This document shows positions 43,842 to 53,338 of a stretch of DNA of 64,000 nucleotides, one piece after another. The stretch is taken from assembly GCA_051747385.1 (NCBI GenBank), contig JBNJGB010000004.1, forward strand, positions 186,001 through 250,000, in the 5' to 3' direction. Within the stretch, counting starts at the first letter, position 1; each line of letters starts with the position of its first letter. This DNA is from JBNJGB01 sp051747385. Lineage in GTDB: Bacteria; Myxococcota_A; UBA9042; PHBI01; JACKFB01. The translations under genes were made by a program, and so were the position numbers. Under the pieces are notes generated by a model. That model was not told the origin of the DNA. It worked only from the letters and a program-made list of their open reading frames with translations, and made no database searches.

Positions 43842-44486
43842 GTGGGACAGAAGGTCCATCCAATCGGGTTCCGCCTGGGCGTGGTCAAGAGCTGGGACTC
43901 CCGCTGGTACGCGGAGAAGACCTACGCCAAGTGGCTGCACGAGGACGTGGTCATCCGCCGCCTCATCAAGAAGCGGGTGGGGCACGCCGGCATCAGCCGG
44001 GTGGAGATCGAGCGCTCGTCGATGAAGTGCACGATCAACGTGTACACCGCCCGTCCGGGCATCATCATCGGCAAGAAGGGCCAGGGCGCGGAGACCTTGA
44101 AGAACGAGGTCCAGAAGCACACCGAGTCCAAGGTCTATCTGAACATCCACGAGGTCCGGAAGGCCGAGCTGGACGCGCAGCTGGTGGCGGAGAACGTCGC
44201 CACGCAACTCGAGCGTCGCGTGTCCTTCCGCCGGGCGATGAAGAAGGCCGTCCAGACGGCGATGAAGTTCGGCGCCAAGGGCATCCGGCTCAACGCGTCC
44301 GGGCGGCTCGGCGGCGCGGAGATGTCCCGCCGCGAGTGGTACCGCGAGGGTCGCGTGCCCCTGCACACGCTCCGCGCGGACATCGAGTACGGAAAGGCCG
44401 TGGCGAAGACGACCCACGGCATCATCGGCGTCCAGTGCTGGATCTACAAGGGTGAGATCCTCCAGGAGCGGCGCGCCCGCGCCTAG
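43842..44486 (+). CDS. rpsC: 30S ribosomal protein S3
   Basis: 214 residues from GTG. It begins GQKVHPIGFRLGVVKSWDSR, has the KH-domain GXXG in GIIIGKKGQGAETLKNE, and ends with CWIYKGEILQERRARA. S3 helps form the mRNA entry channel and its helicase activity. Length is normal for the family (205-235). Confidence 0.99.
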   Translation: MGQKVHPIGFRLGVVKSWDSRWYAEKTYAKWLHEDVVIRRLIKKRVGHAGISRVEIERSSMKCTINVYTARPGIIIGKKGQGAETLKNEVQKHTESKVYLNIHEVRKAELDAQLVAENVATQLERRVSFRRAMKKAVQTAMKFGAKGIRLNASGRLGGAEMSRREWYREGRVPLHTLRADIEYGKAVAKTTHGIIGVQCWIYKGEILQERRARA

Positions 44487-44521
44487 CCCGCCGGCCGAGG
44501 CACGCACGAGGAGTTGATTCC

Positions 44522-44937
<416 letters not shown>

Positions 44938-44941
<4 letters not shown>

Positions 44942-45150
44942 AGGCGCACGATCTTCGGCAGATGGAGGTCGAGGACCTCCGGGCCAAGGTGGGGGCCCTC
45001 CGGGAGGACCTCCACAAGCTGCGGTTCCGCCACGCGACGGCCCAGCTTCAGGATCCGAGCGAGATCCGCAAGACGAGGCGCACGCTGGCGCGGGCACTCA
45101 CGATTCTGGGCGAGCGCGAGAGCGGCGATACGGCCGCTGAGCAAGGCTGA
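44938..45150 (+). CDS. rpmC: 50S ribosomal protein L29
   Basis: 70 residues from GTG (GTGA overlap with rplP). It is two antiparallel helices: AHDLRQMEVEDLRAKVGALR and LQDPSEIRKTRRTLARALTI. It sits at the tunnel exit beside L23. Confidence 0.96.
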
Positions 45151-45161
45151 GGTAGGTCACC

Positions 45162-45419
45162 ATGGCGCAGCGCGGTAACAAGAAGCAGCTCGTCGGCCTC
45201 GTCGCGAGCGACAAGAACGAGAAGACCGTGGTGGTGGAGGTCGCCCGCCGGGTGATGCATCCCATCTATCACAAGTACATCCAGCGTCGGAAGCGCTACC
45301 AGGCGCACGACGAAGCGAACGACTGCCGGGTCGGCGATCGGGTGCTCATCGAGGAGTGCCGGCCGATGAGCAAGCGGAAGAAGTGGCGCGTCAAGCAGGT
45401 GCTCGAGCGCGCGGTCTAG
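45162..45419 (+). CDS. rpsQ: 30S ribosomal protein S17
   Basis: 85 residues of OB fold: LVGLVASDKNEKTVVVEVAR, HPIYHKYIQRRKRYQAHDEA and the C-terminal ECRPMSKRKKWRVKQVLERA. It is an early 30S assembly protein. The Shine-Dalgarno is weak (GAGGTAGG), but length and position are standard. Confidence 0.98.
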   Translation: MAQRGNKKQLVGLVASDKNEKTVVVEVARRVMHPIYHKYIQRRKRYQAHDEANDCRVGDRVLIEECRPMSKRKKWRVKQVLERAV

Positions 45420-45465
45420 GCGACGCCTTGCCCCCACCCCCCGGCGGGATCGAAGAGGTTCTGCG

Positions 45466-45834
45466 ATGATCCAGATGCAGACGAACCTGGTATCGGCCGA
45501 CAACTCCGGCGCGCGCCGCTTGCAGTGTATCAAGGTGCTCGGCGGCTCGAAGCGGAAGTACGCGACGATCGGCGATATCGTGATGGTCTCCGTCAAGGAG
45601 GCCATGCCGAAGGCTCGCGTAAAGAAGAAGGAAGTGCTCAAGGCTGTCATCGTCCGCACGGCGAAGGAGATTCACCGTCCGGACGGGTCGAGCATCCGCT
45701 TCGACGAGAACGCCGCCGTGCTCATCAACGCCGCGGGCGAGCCCATCGGCACGCGTATCTTCGGCCCCGTGGCCCGGGAGCTTCGGGCGAAGCGCTTCAT
45801 GCGCATCGTCTCGCTGGCCCCCGAGGTCCTGTAG
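45466..45834 (+). CDS. rplN: 50S ribosomal protein L14
   Basis: 122 residues: IQMQTNLVSADNSGARRLQC, KVLGGSKRKYATIGDIVMVS and the terminal FMRIVSLAPEVL. L14 helps form an intersubunit bridge and is the docking site of RsfS. It is highly conserved and unambiguous. Confidence 0.99.
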   Translation: MIQMQTNLVSADNSGARRLQCIKVLGGSKRKYATIGDIVMVSVKEAMPKARVKKKEVLKAVIVRTAKEIHRPDGSSIRFDENAAVLINAAGEPIGTRIFGPVARELRAKRFMRIVSLAPEVL

Positions 45835-45844
45835 GAGGCACGCC

Positions 45845-46156
45845 ATGGAGCGTATCAGGAAGGGAGACAAGGTCCGGGTCGTCGCCGGCAAGGAGCGAGG
45901 CAAGGAGGGCACGGTCCTCGGCTTCACCCACGGCGGCGACCGGGTCCTGGTGGAGGGTCTGAACATCGTCAAGCGCCACACGCGCCCGACGCAGACCAAC
46001 CCCCAGGGCGGGATCATCGAAAAGGAGGCCGGCATCCACGCTTCGAACGTGATGCCGCTGACCCCGAGCGGCCGGCCCACACGGGTCTCGTTCCAGGTGA
46101 GCGAGGACGGGCGGAAGGTCCGCTACAGCCGACGCTACGACGAGCACCTCGACTGA
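45845..46156 (+). CDS. rplX: 50S ribosomal protein L24
   Basis: 103 residues. The KOW motif is in KGDKVRVVAGKERGKEGTVL. Then VEGLNIVKRHTRPTQTNPQG and IIEKEAGIHASNVM follow. L24 starts 50S assembly. It lies 10 nt after rplN with AGGAGG. Confidence 0.98.
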   Translation: MERIRKGDKVRVVAGKERGKEGTVLGFTHGGDRVLVEGLNIVKRHTRPTQTNPQGGIIEKEAGIHASNVMPLTPSGRPTRVSFQVSEDGRKVRYSRRYDEHLD

Positions 46157-46167
46157 GGGAGACGGCG

Positions 46168-46707
46168 ATGGCCCGACTCAGAGAACAGTACAAGGCCGAG
46201 ATCGTCCCCCGCCTGAAGGCGGACTTCGGCTACAAGAACGTCCACCAGGTCCCGCGTCTGGACAAGATCTCGGTGAACATGGGCCTGGGCGAGGCCGTTC
46301 AGAACCCGAAGATCCTCGAGGGCGCGGTCGAGCAGCTCGGGATGCTGACGGGGCAGAAGCCCATCATCACCCGCGCGCGGAAGTCGATCGCCGGCTTCAA
46401 GCTGCGCGAGGGGATGCCCATCGGGGTGAAGGTCACCCTGCGCCGGGATCGGATGTACGAGTTCCTGGACCGCCTCATCCACGTCGCCATGCCGCGCGTC
46501 CGCGACTTTCGCGGCGTGTCGCCGAAGGCGTTCGACGGGCGGGGCAACTACTCGCTGGGCATCCGCGAGCAGATCATCTTCCCCGAGATCAATTACGACT
46601 CGGTCGACAAGATCAAGGGGCTCAACGTCACCGTGGTGACCACCGCGGAGACGGACGACGAAGCCCGACGGCTCCTTGCCTATTTCGGCATGCCGTTCCG
46701 GAAGTAG
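46168..46707 (+). CDS. rplE: 50S ribosomal protein L5
   Basis: 179 residues: YKNVHQVPRLDKISVNMGLG, TRARKSIAGFKLREGMPIGV and FPEINYDSVDKIKGLNVTVV. L5 binds 5S rRNA and contacts the P-site tRNA. Normal size. Confidence 0.99.
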   Translation: MARLREQYKAEIVPRLKADFGYKNVHQVPRLDKISVNMGLGEAVQNPKILEGAVEQLGMLTGQKPIITRARKSIAGFKLREGMPIGVKVTLRRDRMYEFLDRLIHVAMPRVRDFRGVSPKAFDGRGNYSLGIREQIIFPEINYDSVDKIKGLNVTVVTTAETDDEARRLLAYFGMPFRK

Positions 46708-46719
46708 GGAGAGGTAACG

Positions 46720-46905
46720 GTGGCGAAGACGTCCCAGATCGTTCGGTGCCAGAGGCCCGCGAAATTCCGAGTGCGGGAGTACAACCGGTGCGGCCAATGC
46801 GGTCGACCGCGCGGCTACCTGCGCAAGTTCGGCCTGTGCCGGATCTGCTTCCGGAACATGGCGCTCGCCGGGCACATCCCCGGTGTCACCAAGTCGAGCT
46901 GGTAG
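46720..46905 (+). CDS. rpsN: 30S ribosomal protein S14 (short zinc-binding form)
   Basis: 61 residues from GTG. The zinc ribbon is complete: CGQC and, 12 residues later, CRIC. So this is the short type-Z S14 rather than the ~100-residue zinc-free form of E. coli. It ends HIPGVTKSSW. rpsH follows by 13 nt. Confidence 0.97.
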   Translation: MAKTSQIVRCQRPAKFRVREYNRCGQCGRPRGYLRKFGLCRICFRNMALAGHIPGVTKSSW

Positions 46906-46918
46906 GGAGGGAGCAAAC

Positions 46919-47317
46919 ATGTCGATGACCGACCCCATCGCGGACCTCCTCACACGGATCCGGAACGCGCAGCTGGCGCGACATCCGGTGCTGCAGGTGC
47001 CCGCGTCCAAGATCAAGGAGCAGATCGTCCGCATCCTGAAGGACGAAGGCTTCATCACGGACTACCAGCGCGTCCCGAACAAGCCGCAGGATGTCCTGGA
47101 CATCCAGCTGAAGTACGGGCCGGACCTGCAGGGCGCCATCCTGGGTCTGCAGCGCGAGAGCAAGCCGGGCCGCCGGGTCTACGTGGGCGCGGACGGAATC
47201 CCGCGCGTCCGACACGGCCTGGGCGTGGCCATCGTCAGCACGTCCCACGGTGTGCTCCCCGACCACCTCGCGCGCAAGAAGCGGGTGGGCGGCGAGCTCC
47301 TGTGCACGGTCTGGTAG
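46919..47317 (+). CDS. rpsH: 30S ribosomal protein S8
   Basis: 132 residues from ATG 46919, preceded by GGGAGGGAG at 5-nt spacing. It begins SMTDPIADLLTRIRNAQLAR and ends with RVGGELLCTVW. The rRNA-binding STSHG motif is in GVAIVSTSHGVL. In E. coli S8 also represses the spc operon. Confidence 0.98.
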   Translation: MSMTDPIADLLTRIRNAQLARHPVLQVPASKIKEQIVRILKDEGFITDYQRVPNKPQDVLDIQLKYGPDLQGAILGLQRESKPGRRVYVGADGIPRVRHGLGVAIVSTSHGVLPDHLARKKRVGGELLCTVW

Positions 47318-47330
47318 GGAGGAGTCGAGC

Positions 47331-47864
47331 GTGTCACGCATCGGAAACATGCCGGTCCCGGTCCCCGACAAGGTCGACGTGACCATCGACGGGACGCGGG
47401 TTCGAGTGAAGGGACCCTTGGGCGAGTTGGAGCGCACGTTCAAGGACGTGACGTTCGAGCAGGGCGACGGGGAGATCCGGGTCCTGCCCGCGGGCGAGGA
47501 GCGAGAGCACCGCGCCATGTGGGGGCTGGGCCGCACCCTGCTCGACAACATGGTGGTCGGCGTCTCCAAGGGCTTCGAGAGGAGTCTGGTGATCAACGGC
47601 GTCGGCTACCGCGCCGAGCAGAAGGGCGACCACGTCGTCTTCACGCTCGGCTACAGCCACCCGATCGAGTTCCTCGTCCCCGAGGGGCTGAAGATCGAGG
47701 TGGACAAGCAGGTCAACGTGAAGGTCAGCGGGATCAACAAGGAGCTGGTGGGGCAGACGGCCGCCCGCATCCGATCCCTCCGGGCCCCCGAGCCCTACAA
47801 GGGCAAGGGCGTCCGGTACGCTGACGAGCACATCCGGCGCAAGGCCGGCAAGGCGGCCAAGTAG
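47331..47864 (+). CDS. rplF: 50S ribosomal protein L6
   Basis: 177 residues from GTG 47331 (GGGAGGAG, 7-nt spacing). Two similar domains are visible, with SRIGNMPVPVPDKVDVTIDG at the start, MVVGVSKGFERSLVINGVGY in the middle, and the C-terminal RAPEPYKGKGVRYADEHIRR. It supports the factor-binding site. Confidence 0.98.
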   Translation: MSRIGNMPVPVPDKVDVTIDGTRVRVKGPLGELERTFKDVTFEQGDGEIRVLPAGEEREHRAMWGLGRTLLDNMVVGVSKGFERSLVINGVGYRAEQKGDHVVFTLGYSHPIEFLVPEGLKIEVDKQVNVKVSGINKELVGQTAARIRSLRAPEPYKGKGVRYADEHIRRKAGKAAK

Positions 47865-47893
47865 CGGGCCGCACGAGGCTGCAGGAGGGCGGG

Positions 47894-48259
47894 ATGAGTA
47901 CCCATGTGAAGCTGGCGGCGCAGCGCCGCCGAAAGAAGCGGATCCGCAAGAAGGTGGTCGGCAGCGCCGAGCGCCCGCGGATGACCGTGTTCAAGTCGAA
48001 CAAGCACATCTACGTGCAGGTGATCGACGACGACCGCGGTGCGACCCTCGCGGCGGCCTCCACGCAGGCTCCGGACATCCGGAGCGAGATCGCCGAGCTG
48101 AACAAGGTCGACGCCGCCGGGAAGGTCGGCGAGCTGGCGGCGAAGGCCTGCCAGGAGGCCGGGATCTCGAAGGTCGTCTTCGACCGCAACGGCTATCCGT
48201 ACCGAGGCCGCGTGGCCGCGCTCGCCAAGAGCGCCCGCGACGCCGGCCTCGACTTCTAG
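47894..48259 (+). CDS. rplR: 50S ribosomal protein L18
   Basis: 121 residues: RRRKKRIRKKVVGSAERPRM, the TVFKSNKHIYVQVIDDDRG block, and FDRNGYPYRGRVAALAKSAR with a final DF. It binds 5S rRNA. Its stop codon TAG is inside the CTTCTAG target duplication of the inserted element that follows, so the coding sequence is intact to the last codon. Confidence 0.98.
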   Translation: MSTHVKLAAQRRRKKRIRKKVVGSAERPRMTVFKSNKHIYVQVIDDDRGATLAAASTQAPDIRSEIAELNKVDAAGKVGELAAKACQEAGISKVVFDRNGYPYRGRVAALAKSARDAGLDF

Positions 48260-48423
48260 GAGCCTGTTGTGAATATGCTCCCGTCGCGAATCCCGGCCGC
48301 TTCAACCCGTTTCGACGCTCCAGAACCCTCCGCCGTACCTCAAGGTACGGCTACGGAACCGTGGAGCGCCGATCCGGGCCAAATCGGCTCGGGCTCGCTC
48401 GGTCCGCAATCCCCAACAGACTC
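48260..48423. mobile_element. 164-bp MITE-like element inserted between rplR and rpsE
   Basis: Terminal inverted repeats GAGCCTGTTG (48260-48269) and CAACAGACTC (48414-48423) match at 9 of 10 positions. The element is flanked by a perfect 7-bp direct repeat CTTCTAG (48253-48259 and 48424-48430), a target-site duplication. Inside is a long imperfect hairpin (48316-48368): CGCTCCA/TGGAGCG, TCCG/CGGA and CCGTACCT/AGGTACGG around the centre. It has no coding capacity. Removing one target copy plus the element leaves a 26-nt rplR-rpsE gap, normal for this operon. A non-autonomous transposon is the simplest explanation. The mobilising transposase family is not known to me. Confidence 0.85.
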
Positions 48424-48456
48424 CTTCTAGACACCGAGAGCTGAGAGGAACCTACC

Positions 48457-48996
48457 GTGGCTCGAGACCGGGACAGGCGAAATCGCCGCGACTTCGACGA
48501 GTCGCTCATGGACAAGGTCGTCAACATCAACCGCGTGGCGAAGGTGGTGAAGGGCGGCCGTCGGTTCAGCTTCACCGCGCTGGTGGTCGTCGGTGACGGC
48601 GCCGGGCGCGTGGGCGCGGCGATGGGCAAGGCCAACGAGGTGCCGGAGGCGATCCGGAAGGCGAAGGATCGCGCCATCGCCACCATGGTCACCGTGCCCA
48701 TCGTGCACAACACGATCCCGCACGAGATCGTCGGGCGGGTCGGCGCGGGTCGGGTGCTCCTGAAGCCCGCCAGCGAGGGTACCGGTGTCATCGCCGGCGG
48801 CGCCGTGCGCGCCATCCTCGAGCTGGGCGGGGTGCACAACATCCTCACGAAGTGCATCGGCAGCAACAACCCGGTGAACGTCGTTCACGCGACCATGCAC
48901 GCGCTCCGGAGCCTGAGCAGCCCGGAGGAGGCGTCCGTCCGGCGCGGCATCCCGGTGGAGGAGCTTCGGGCGCGTCACACGGAGCAGCGGGCATGA
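48457..48996 (+). CDS. rpsE: 30S ribosomal protein S5
   Basis: 179 residues from GTG 48457 with GAGAGGA upstream. The double-stranded-RNA-binding domain has VNINRVAKVVKGGRRFSFTA and VVVGDGAGRVGAAMGKANEV. The C-terminal domain has IVGRVGAGRVLLKPASEGTG. S5 is at the mRNA entry and affects accuracy. It is separated from rplR by the inserted element. Its stop overlaps the rpmD ATG. Confidence 0.99.
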   Translation: MARDRDRRNRRDFDESLMDKVVNINRVAKVVKGGRRFSFTALVVVGDGAGRVGAAMGKANEVPEAIRKAKDRAIATMVTVPIVHNTIPHEIVGRVGAGRVLLKPASEGTGVIAGGAVRAILELGGVHNILTKCIGSNNPVNVVHATMHALRSLSSPEEASVRRGIPVEELRARHTEQRA

Positions 48997-49175
48997 GCAA
49001 CAAGGTTCGGATCACCCTGGTGCGCAGCTACACCAAGGGCAACGGCCAGCAGCGGAAGATCCTGGACGGCCTCGGCCTCAAGAAGGTCCGCCAGTCCAGG
49101 GAGCACGCGGACACCCCGGCCATCCGGGGCATGATCGCCAAGGTGGATCACCTCGTCGAGGTGGACGGGGCCTGA
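48993..49175 (+). CDS. rpmD: 50S ribosomal protein L30
   Basis: 60 residues from ATG 48993 (ATGA overlap with rpsE): SNKVRITLVRSYTKGNGQQR and DTPAIRGMIAKVDHLVEVDG. A longer in-frame upstream start lies inside rpsE and is rejected. Confidence 0.96.
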   Translation: MSNKVRITLVRSYTKGNGQQRKILDGLGLKKVRQSREHADTPAIRGMIAKVDHLVEVDGA

Positions 49176-49206
49176 GCGCCTGCGCCGAGACGAAAGGAAG
49201 GTCGAG

Positions 49207-49648
49207 ATGAACGAGCTCAGTCGACTCAAGCCGCGCCCCGGGTCCCGCACCGATCGGAAGCGGGTGGGCCGCGGTCCCGGCTCCGGGAACGGGAAGACGG
49301 CCGGGCGTGGCCAGAAGGGCCAGAAGGCCCGCGCCGCCTCCAAGAAGCCGATGGGCTTCGAGGGCGGCCAGATGCCGCTCCAGCGCCGGCTGCCCAAGCG
49401 CGGCTTCCGGCCGATGAACCGCAAGGAGATTGCGATCCTCAACGTGGTCGACCTCAACTACTTCGAGGCCGGCACCGAGGTGACCCCGGAGCTCCTGGCC
49501 GAAGAGGGGCTCATCCGGAAGGCGACGATACCCGTAAAGATCCTCGGGGACGGGGACCTCGAGGTGTCGCTCACGGTGAAGGCCCACAAGTTCAGCGCCT
49601 CCGCCCGGGAGAAGATCTCGGGGCAGGGGGGCAAGGTCGAGGTGATCG

Positions 49649-49656
<8 letters not shown>
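49207..49656 (+). CDS. rplO: 50S ribosomal protein L15
   Basis: 149 residues: the Gly/Lys/Arg-rich N-terminus GSRTDRKRVGRGPGSGNGKT contacts rRNA, then GFEGGQMPLQRRLPKRGF, and the C-terminal L18e-like fold ends KISGQGGKVEVIGG. Its stop overlaps the secY GTG. Confidence 0.98.
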
Positions 49657-50983
<1,327 letters not shown>

Positions 50984-51625
50984 ATGAAGCTCATGCTCCT
51001 CGGACCGCCGGGTGCGGGAAAGGGCACCCAGGCGAAGCGGCTGGTCGACACGCTCGGGATCCCGCAGATCTCGACGGGCGACATGCTGCGATCGGCGGTC
51101 GCCCACAAGACGAAGATGGGCCTCGAGGCCAAGAAGTTCATGGACGCCGGCGGGCTGGTGCCCGACGAGGTGGTCATCGGCATCGTCCGCGATCGCCTCG
51201 CCGAGGACGACTGCGCGCGGGGCTTCATCCTGGACGGCTTCCCCCGCACGGTGCCTCAGGCAGAGGCGCTCGCGGAGTTCTCCCCGCTGGACGCGGTGGT
51301 GAACATCCAGGTGGACGAGGACGCCGTGGTGGAGCGCCTGGCGGGTCGTCGGACATGCAAGGCTTGCGGCGCCATCTATCATGTTGTATCAAGCCCGCCC
51401 TCCCGCGAGGGCGTCTGCGATAAGTGTGGCGGCGAGCTCCACCAGCGGAGCGACGACAACGAGGACGCGATTCGCGAGCGCCTCGAACAGTACAAGCAGA
51501 AGACGGCGCCGCTCATCGAGTGGTACGCCGACCGCGGCGTGCTGAAGAACGTCGACGGGGCCGGCTCGCCGGACGAGGTCCAGGCGAGGATCCTGGCCGC
51601 CCTGGGACAGGGCGGAGAGCAATAG
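50984..51625 (+). CDS. adk: Adenylate kinase with zinc-binding LID
   Basis: 213 residues. P-loop GPPGAGKGTQAK, NMP-binding QISTGDMLRSAV, and DGFPRTVPQAEAL. The LID domain carries CKACGAIYH and, later, CDKCGGEL, a four-Cys zinc site found in Gram-positives and many other phyla but not in the short E. coli-type LID. It interconverts 2 ADP and ATP + AMP. map and infA, which often follow adk in other bacteria, are not here. rpmJ comes next after 103 nt. Confidence 0.98.
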   Translation: MKLMLLGPPGAGKGTQAKRLVDTLGIPQISTGDMLRSAVAHKTKMGLEAKKFMDAGGLVPDEVVIGIVRDRLAEDDCARGFILDGFPRTVPQAEALAEFSPLDAVVNIQVDEDAVVERLAGRRTCKACGAIYHVVSSPPSREGVCDKCGGELHQRSDDNEDAIRERLEQYKQKTAPLIEWYADRGVLKNVDGAGSPDEVQARILAALGQGGEQ

Positions 51626-51728
51626 ACATCGAGGCTTGCGTGTGACGAGGGACGGCCCTGTCGAGCACGCGCCGAACACGACGCGTGGGTGCGCTGAGGC
51701 GCCACCGCCGCGAACGAGGTAGGGAGCC

Positions 51729-51842
51729 ATGAAGGTCCGGGCTTCGGTCAAGAAGATGTGCGAGAAGTGCAAGGTCATCAAGCGGCGTGGAACGATCCGG
51801 GTGATCTGCGACAACCCTCGCCACAAGCAGCGACAGGGGTAG
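51729..51842 (+). CDS. rpmJ: 50S ribosomal protein L36 (zinc form)
   Basis: 37 residues beginning KVRASVKKMCEKCKVIKRRG. Zinc ligands Cys11, Cys14, Cys27 and His32 are all present. ATG 51729 follows GGTAGGGAG. rpsM begins 6 nt after the stop. Confidence 0.96.
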   Translation: MKVRASVKKMCEKCKVIKRRGTIRVICDNPRHKQRQG

Positions 51843-51848
51843 GCAGCG

Positions 51849-52217
51849 ATGGCACGTATCGCAGGCGTCGACCTTCCGCGACGGAAGCAGATCTGGGTCG
51901 GTCTCACGTACATCTACGGCGTGGGAAAGACCACGGCGTTCAAGATCTGTGAGCAGGCCCAGGTGGAGTCTTCCACGCGGACGGATCAGCTCACGGACCA
52001 GGAGGTCGTCCGACTCCGGCAGATCCTCACCGACCAGTACCGGGTCGAGGGGGATCTCCGGCGCGACATCTCCATGAACATCAAGCGCCTGATGGATCTC
52101 GGGTGCTACCGCGGCCTCCGCCACCGGCGCGGTCTCCCCGTTCGGGGACAGCGGACGCACACGAACGCGCGCACCCGCAAGGGGCCGCGTCGTCAGGCCA
52201 TCAAGAAGAAGAAGTAG
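51849..52217 (+). CDS. rpsM: 30S ribosomal protein S13
   Basis: 122 residues: ARIAGVDLPRRKQIWVGLTY, the helix-two-turn-helix GVGKTTAFKICEQA, and LMDLGCYRGLRHRRGLPVRG with the basic tail that reaches the P-site tRNA. It opens the alpha-type gene set. Confidence 0.98.
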   Translation: MARIAGVDLPRRKQIWVGLTYIYGVGKTTAFKICEQAQVESSTRTDQLTDQEVVRLRQILTDQYRVEGDLRRDISMNIKRLMDLGCYRGLRHRRGLPVRGQRTHTNARTRKGPRRQAIKKKK

Positions 52218-52260
52218 GAGAGCCGATCGGCTCTCCCCCGGCAGGCCACATAGGTGAACC

Positions 52261-52659
52261 ATGGCTAAGCCCAAGGGCGCAGGACGCGCTGGTCGCAAGA
52301 AGGTCAGGAAGAACATCCCGACCGGCGTGGCGCACATCCAGTCGACGTTCAACAACACGATCGTCACCATCACCGACCCGCAGGGGAACACCGTGTGCTG
52401 GTCGAGCGCTGGCAAGCGGGGCTTCAAGGGGTCCCGCAAGTCCACGCCCTTCGCGGCCCAGCTCGCGGCGGAGGACGCCGCGCGCGAGGCCCAGGACCAC
52501 GGGATGCGGACCGTGACCGTGTTCGTGAAGGGGCCGGGCGCCGGGCGGGAGGCTGCGCTGCGCGCGCTGTCCACCGCGGGTATGAAGGTGACCACGATTC
52601 GCGACGTGACGGCCATCCCCCACAATGGCTGCCGGCCGCCCAAGCGGCGTCGAGTATAG
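52261..52659 (+). CDS. rpsK: 30S ribosomal protein S11
   Basis: 132 residues. Core VAHIQSTFNNTIVTITDPQG, then SAGKRGFKGSRKSTPFAAQL and the conserved C-terminal PHNGCRPPKRRRV. It forms the 30S platform at the E site. Confidence 0.99.
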   Translation: MAKPKGAGRAGRKKVRKNIPTGVAHIQSTFNNTIVTITDPQGNTVCWSSAGKRGFKGSRKSTPFAAQLAAEDAAREAQDHGMRTVTVFVKGPGAGREAALRALSTAGMKVTTIRDVTAIPHNGCRPPKRRRV

Positions 52660-52677
52660 ACGGGAGCGAGGACACAC

Positions 52678-53304
52678 ATGGCCAGGTACATCGGACCGGT
52701 CTGCCGGCTCTGCCGGCGCGAAGGGCTCAAGCTCTTCCTCAAGGGCGATCGCTGCTACACGGAGAAGTGCGCCATCGAGCGGCGCGCGTATCCGCCCGGT
52801 CAGCACGGCCTCCGGCATCGCAAGATCAGCGACTACGGCCACCAGCTTCGCGAGAAGCAGAAGGTGCGCCGGATGTACGGGCTGCTCGAGAAGCAGTTCC
52901 GTCGCTACTACGAGATCGCCGACCGCAAGAAGGGCGTGACGGGCAGCAACCTGATCCGGCTGCTGGAGATGCGGCTCGACAACGTCGTCTTCCGGCTCGG
53001 CTTCGCCGTCAACCGCGGTGAGGCGCGCCAGCTCGTCCGCCACAACCTGGTCAGGCTGAACGGGCACAAGGCGAACGTCCCGTCGCTGCAGGTGAAGGTG
53101 GGCGACGTCATCGAGGTGAAGGACAAGGCCGGGAAGCAGCTCCGGGTCCAGGCCGCCCTCGAGAGCGTGGATCGGCGCAGCGTCCCGCAGTGGCTGGAGC
53201 TTGACCGGAAGAACGTCAAGGGCACCGTGACGGCCGCGCCGGAGCGCGAGGACGTGACGATGCCCATCGAGGAGCACCTCATCGTCGAGCTCTACAGCAA
53301 GTAG
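52678..53304 (+). CDS. rpsD: 30S ribosomal protein S4 (zinc-binding type)
   Basis: 208 residues. The N-terminus holds a four-Cys zinc site (VCRLC, then GDRCYTEKC at residues 26-31), followed by RRAYPPGQHG. The S4 RNA-binding domain has LDNVVFRLGFAVNRGEARQL and VRHNLVRLNGHKANVPSLQV. It starts 30S assembly and represses the alpha operon in E. coli. Confidence 0.99.
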   Translation: MARYIGPVCRLCRREGLKLFLKGDRCYTEKCAIERRAYPPGQHGLRHRKISDYGHQLREKQKVRRMYGLLEKQFRRYYEIADRKKGVTGSNLIRLLEMRLDNVVFRLGFAVNRGEARQLVRHNLVRLNGHKANVPSLQVKVGDVIEVKDKAGKQLRVQAALESVDRRSVPQWLELDRKNVKGTVTAAPEREDVTMPIEEHLIVELYSK

Positions 53305-53338
53305 CAGCCCGCCGGATTCACTCACAGGGGTTCGAACC

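Noticed and set aside
48260..48423. Possible riboswitch or r-protein leader between rplR and rpsE
   Set aside because: Terminal inverted repeats plus a perfect 7-bp direct duplication that rebuilds the stop codon fit a transposon insertion better than a conserved RNA element.
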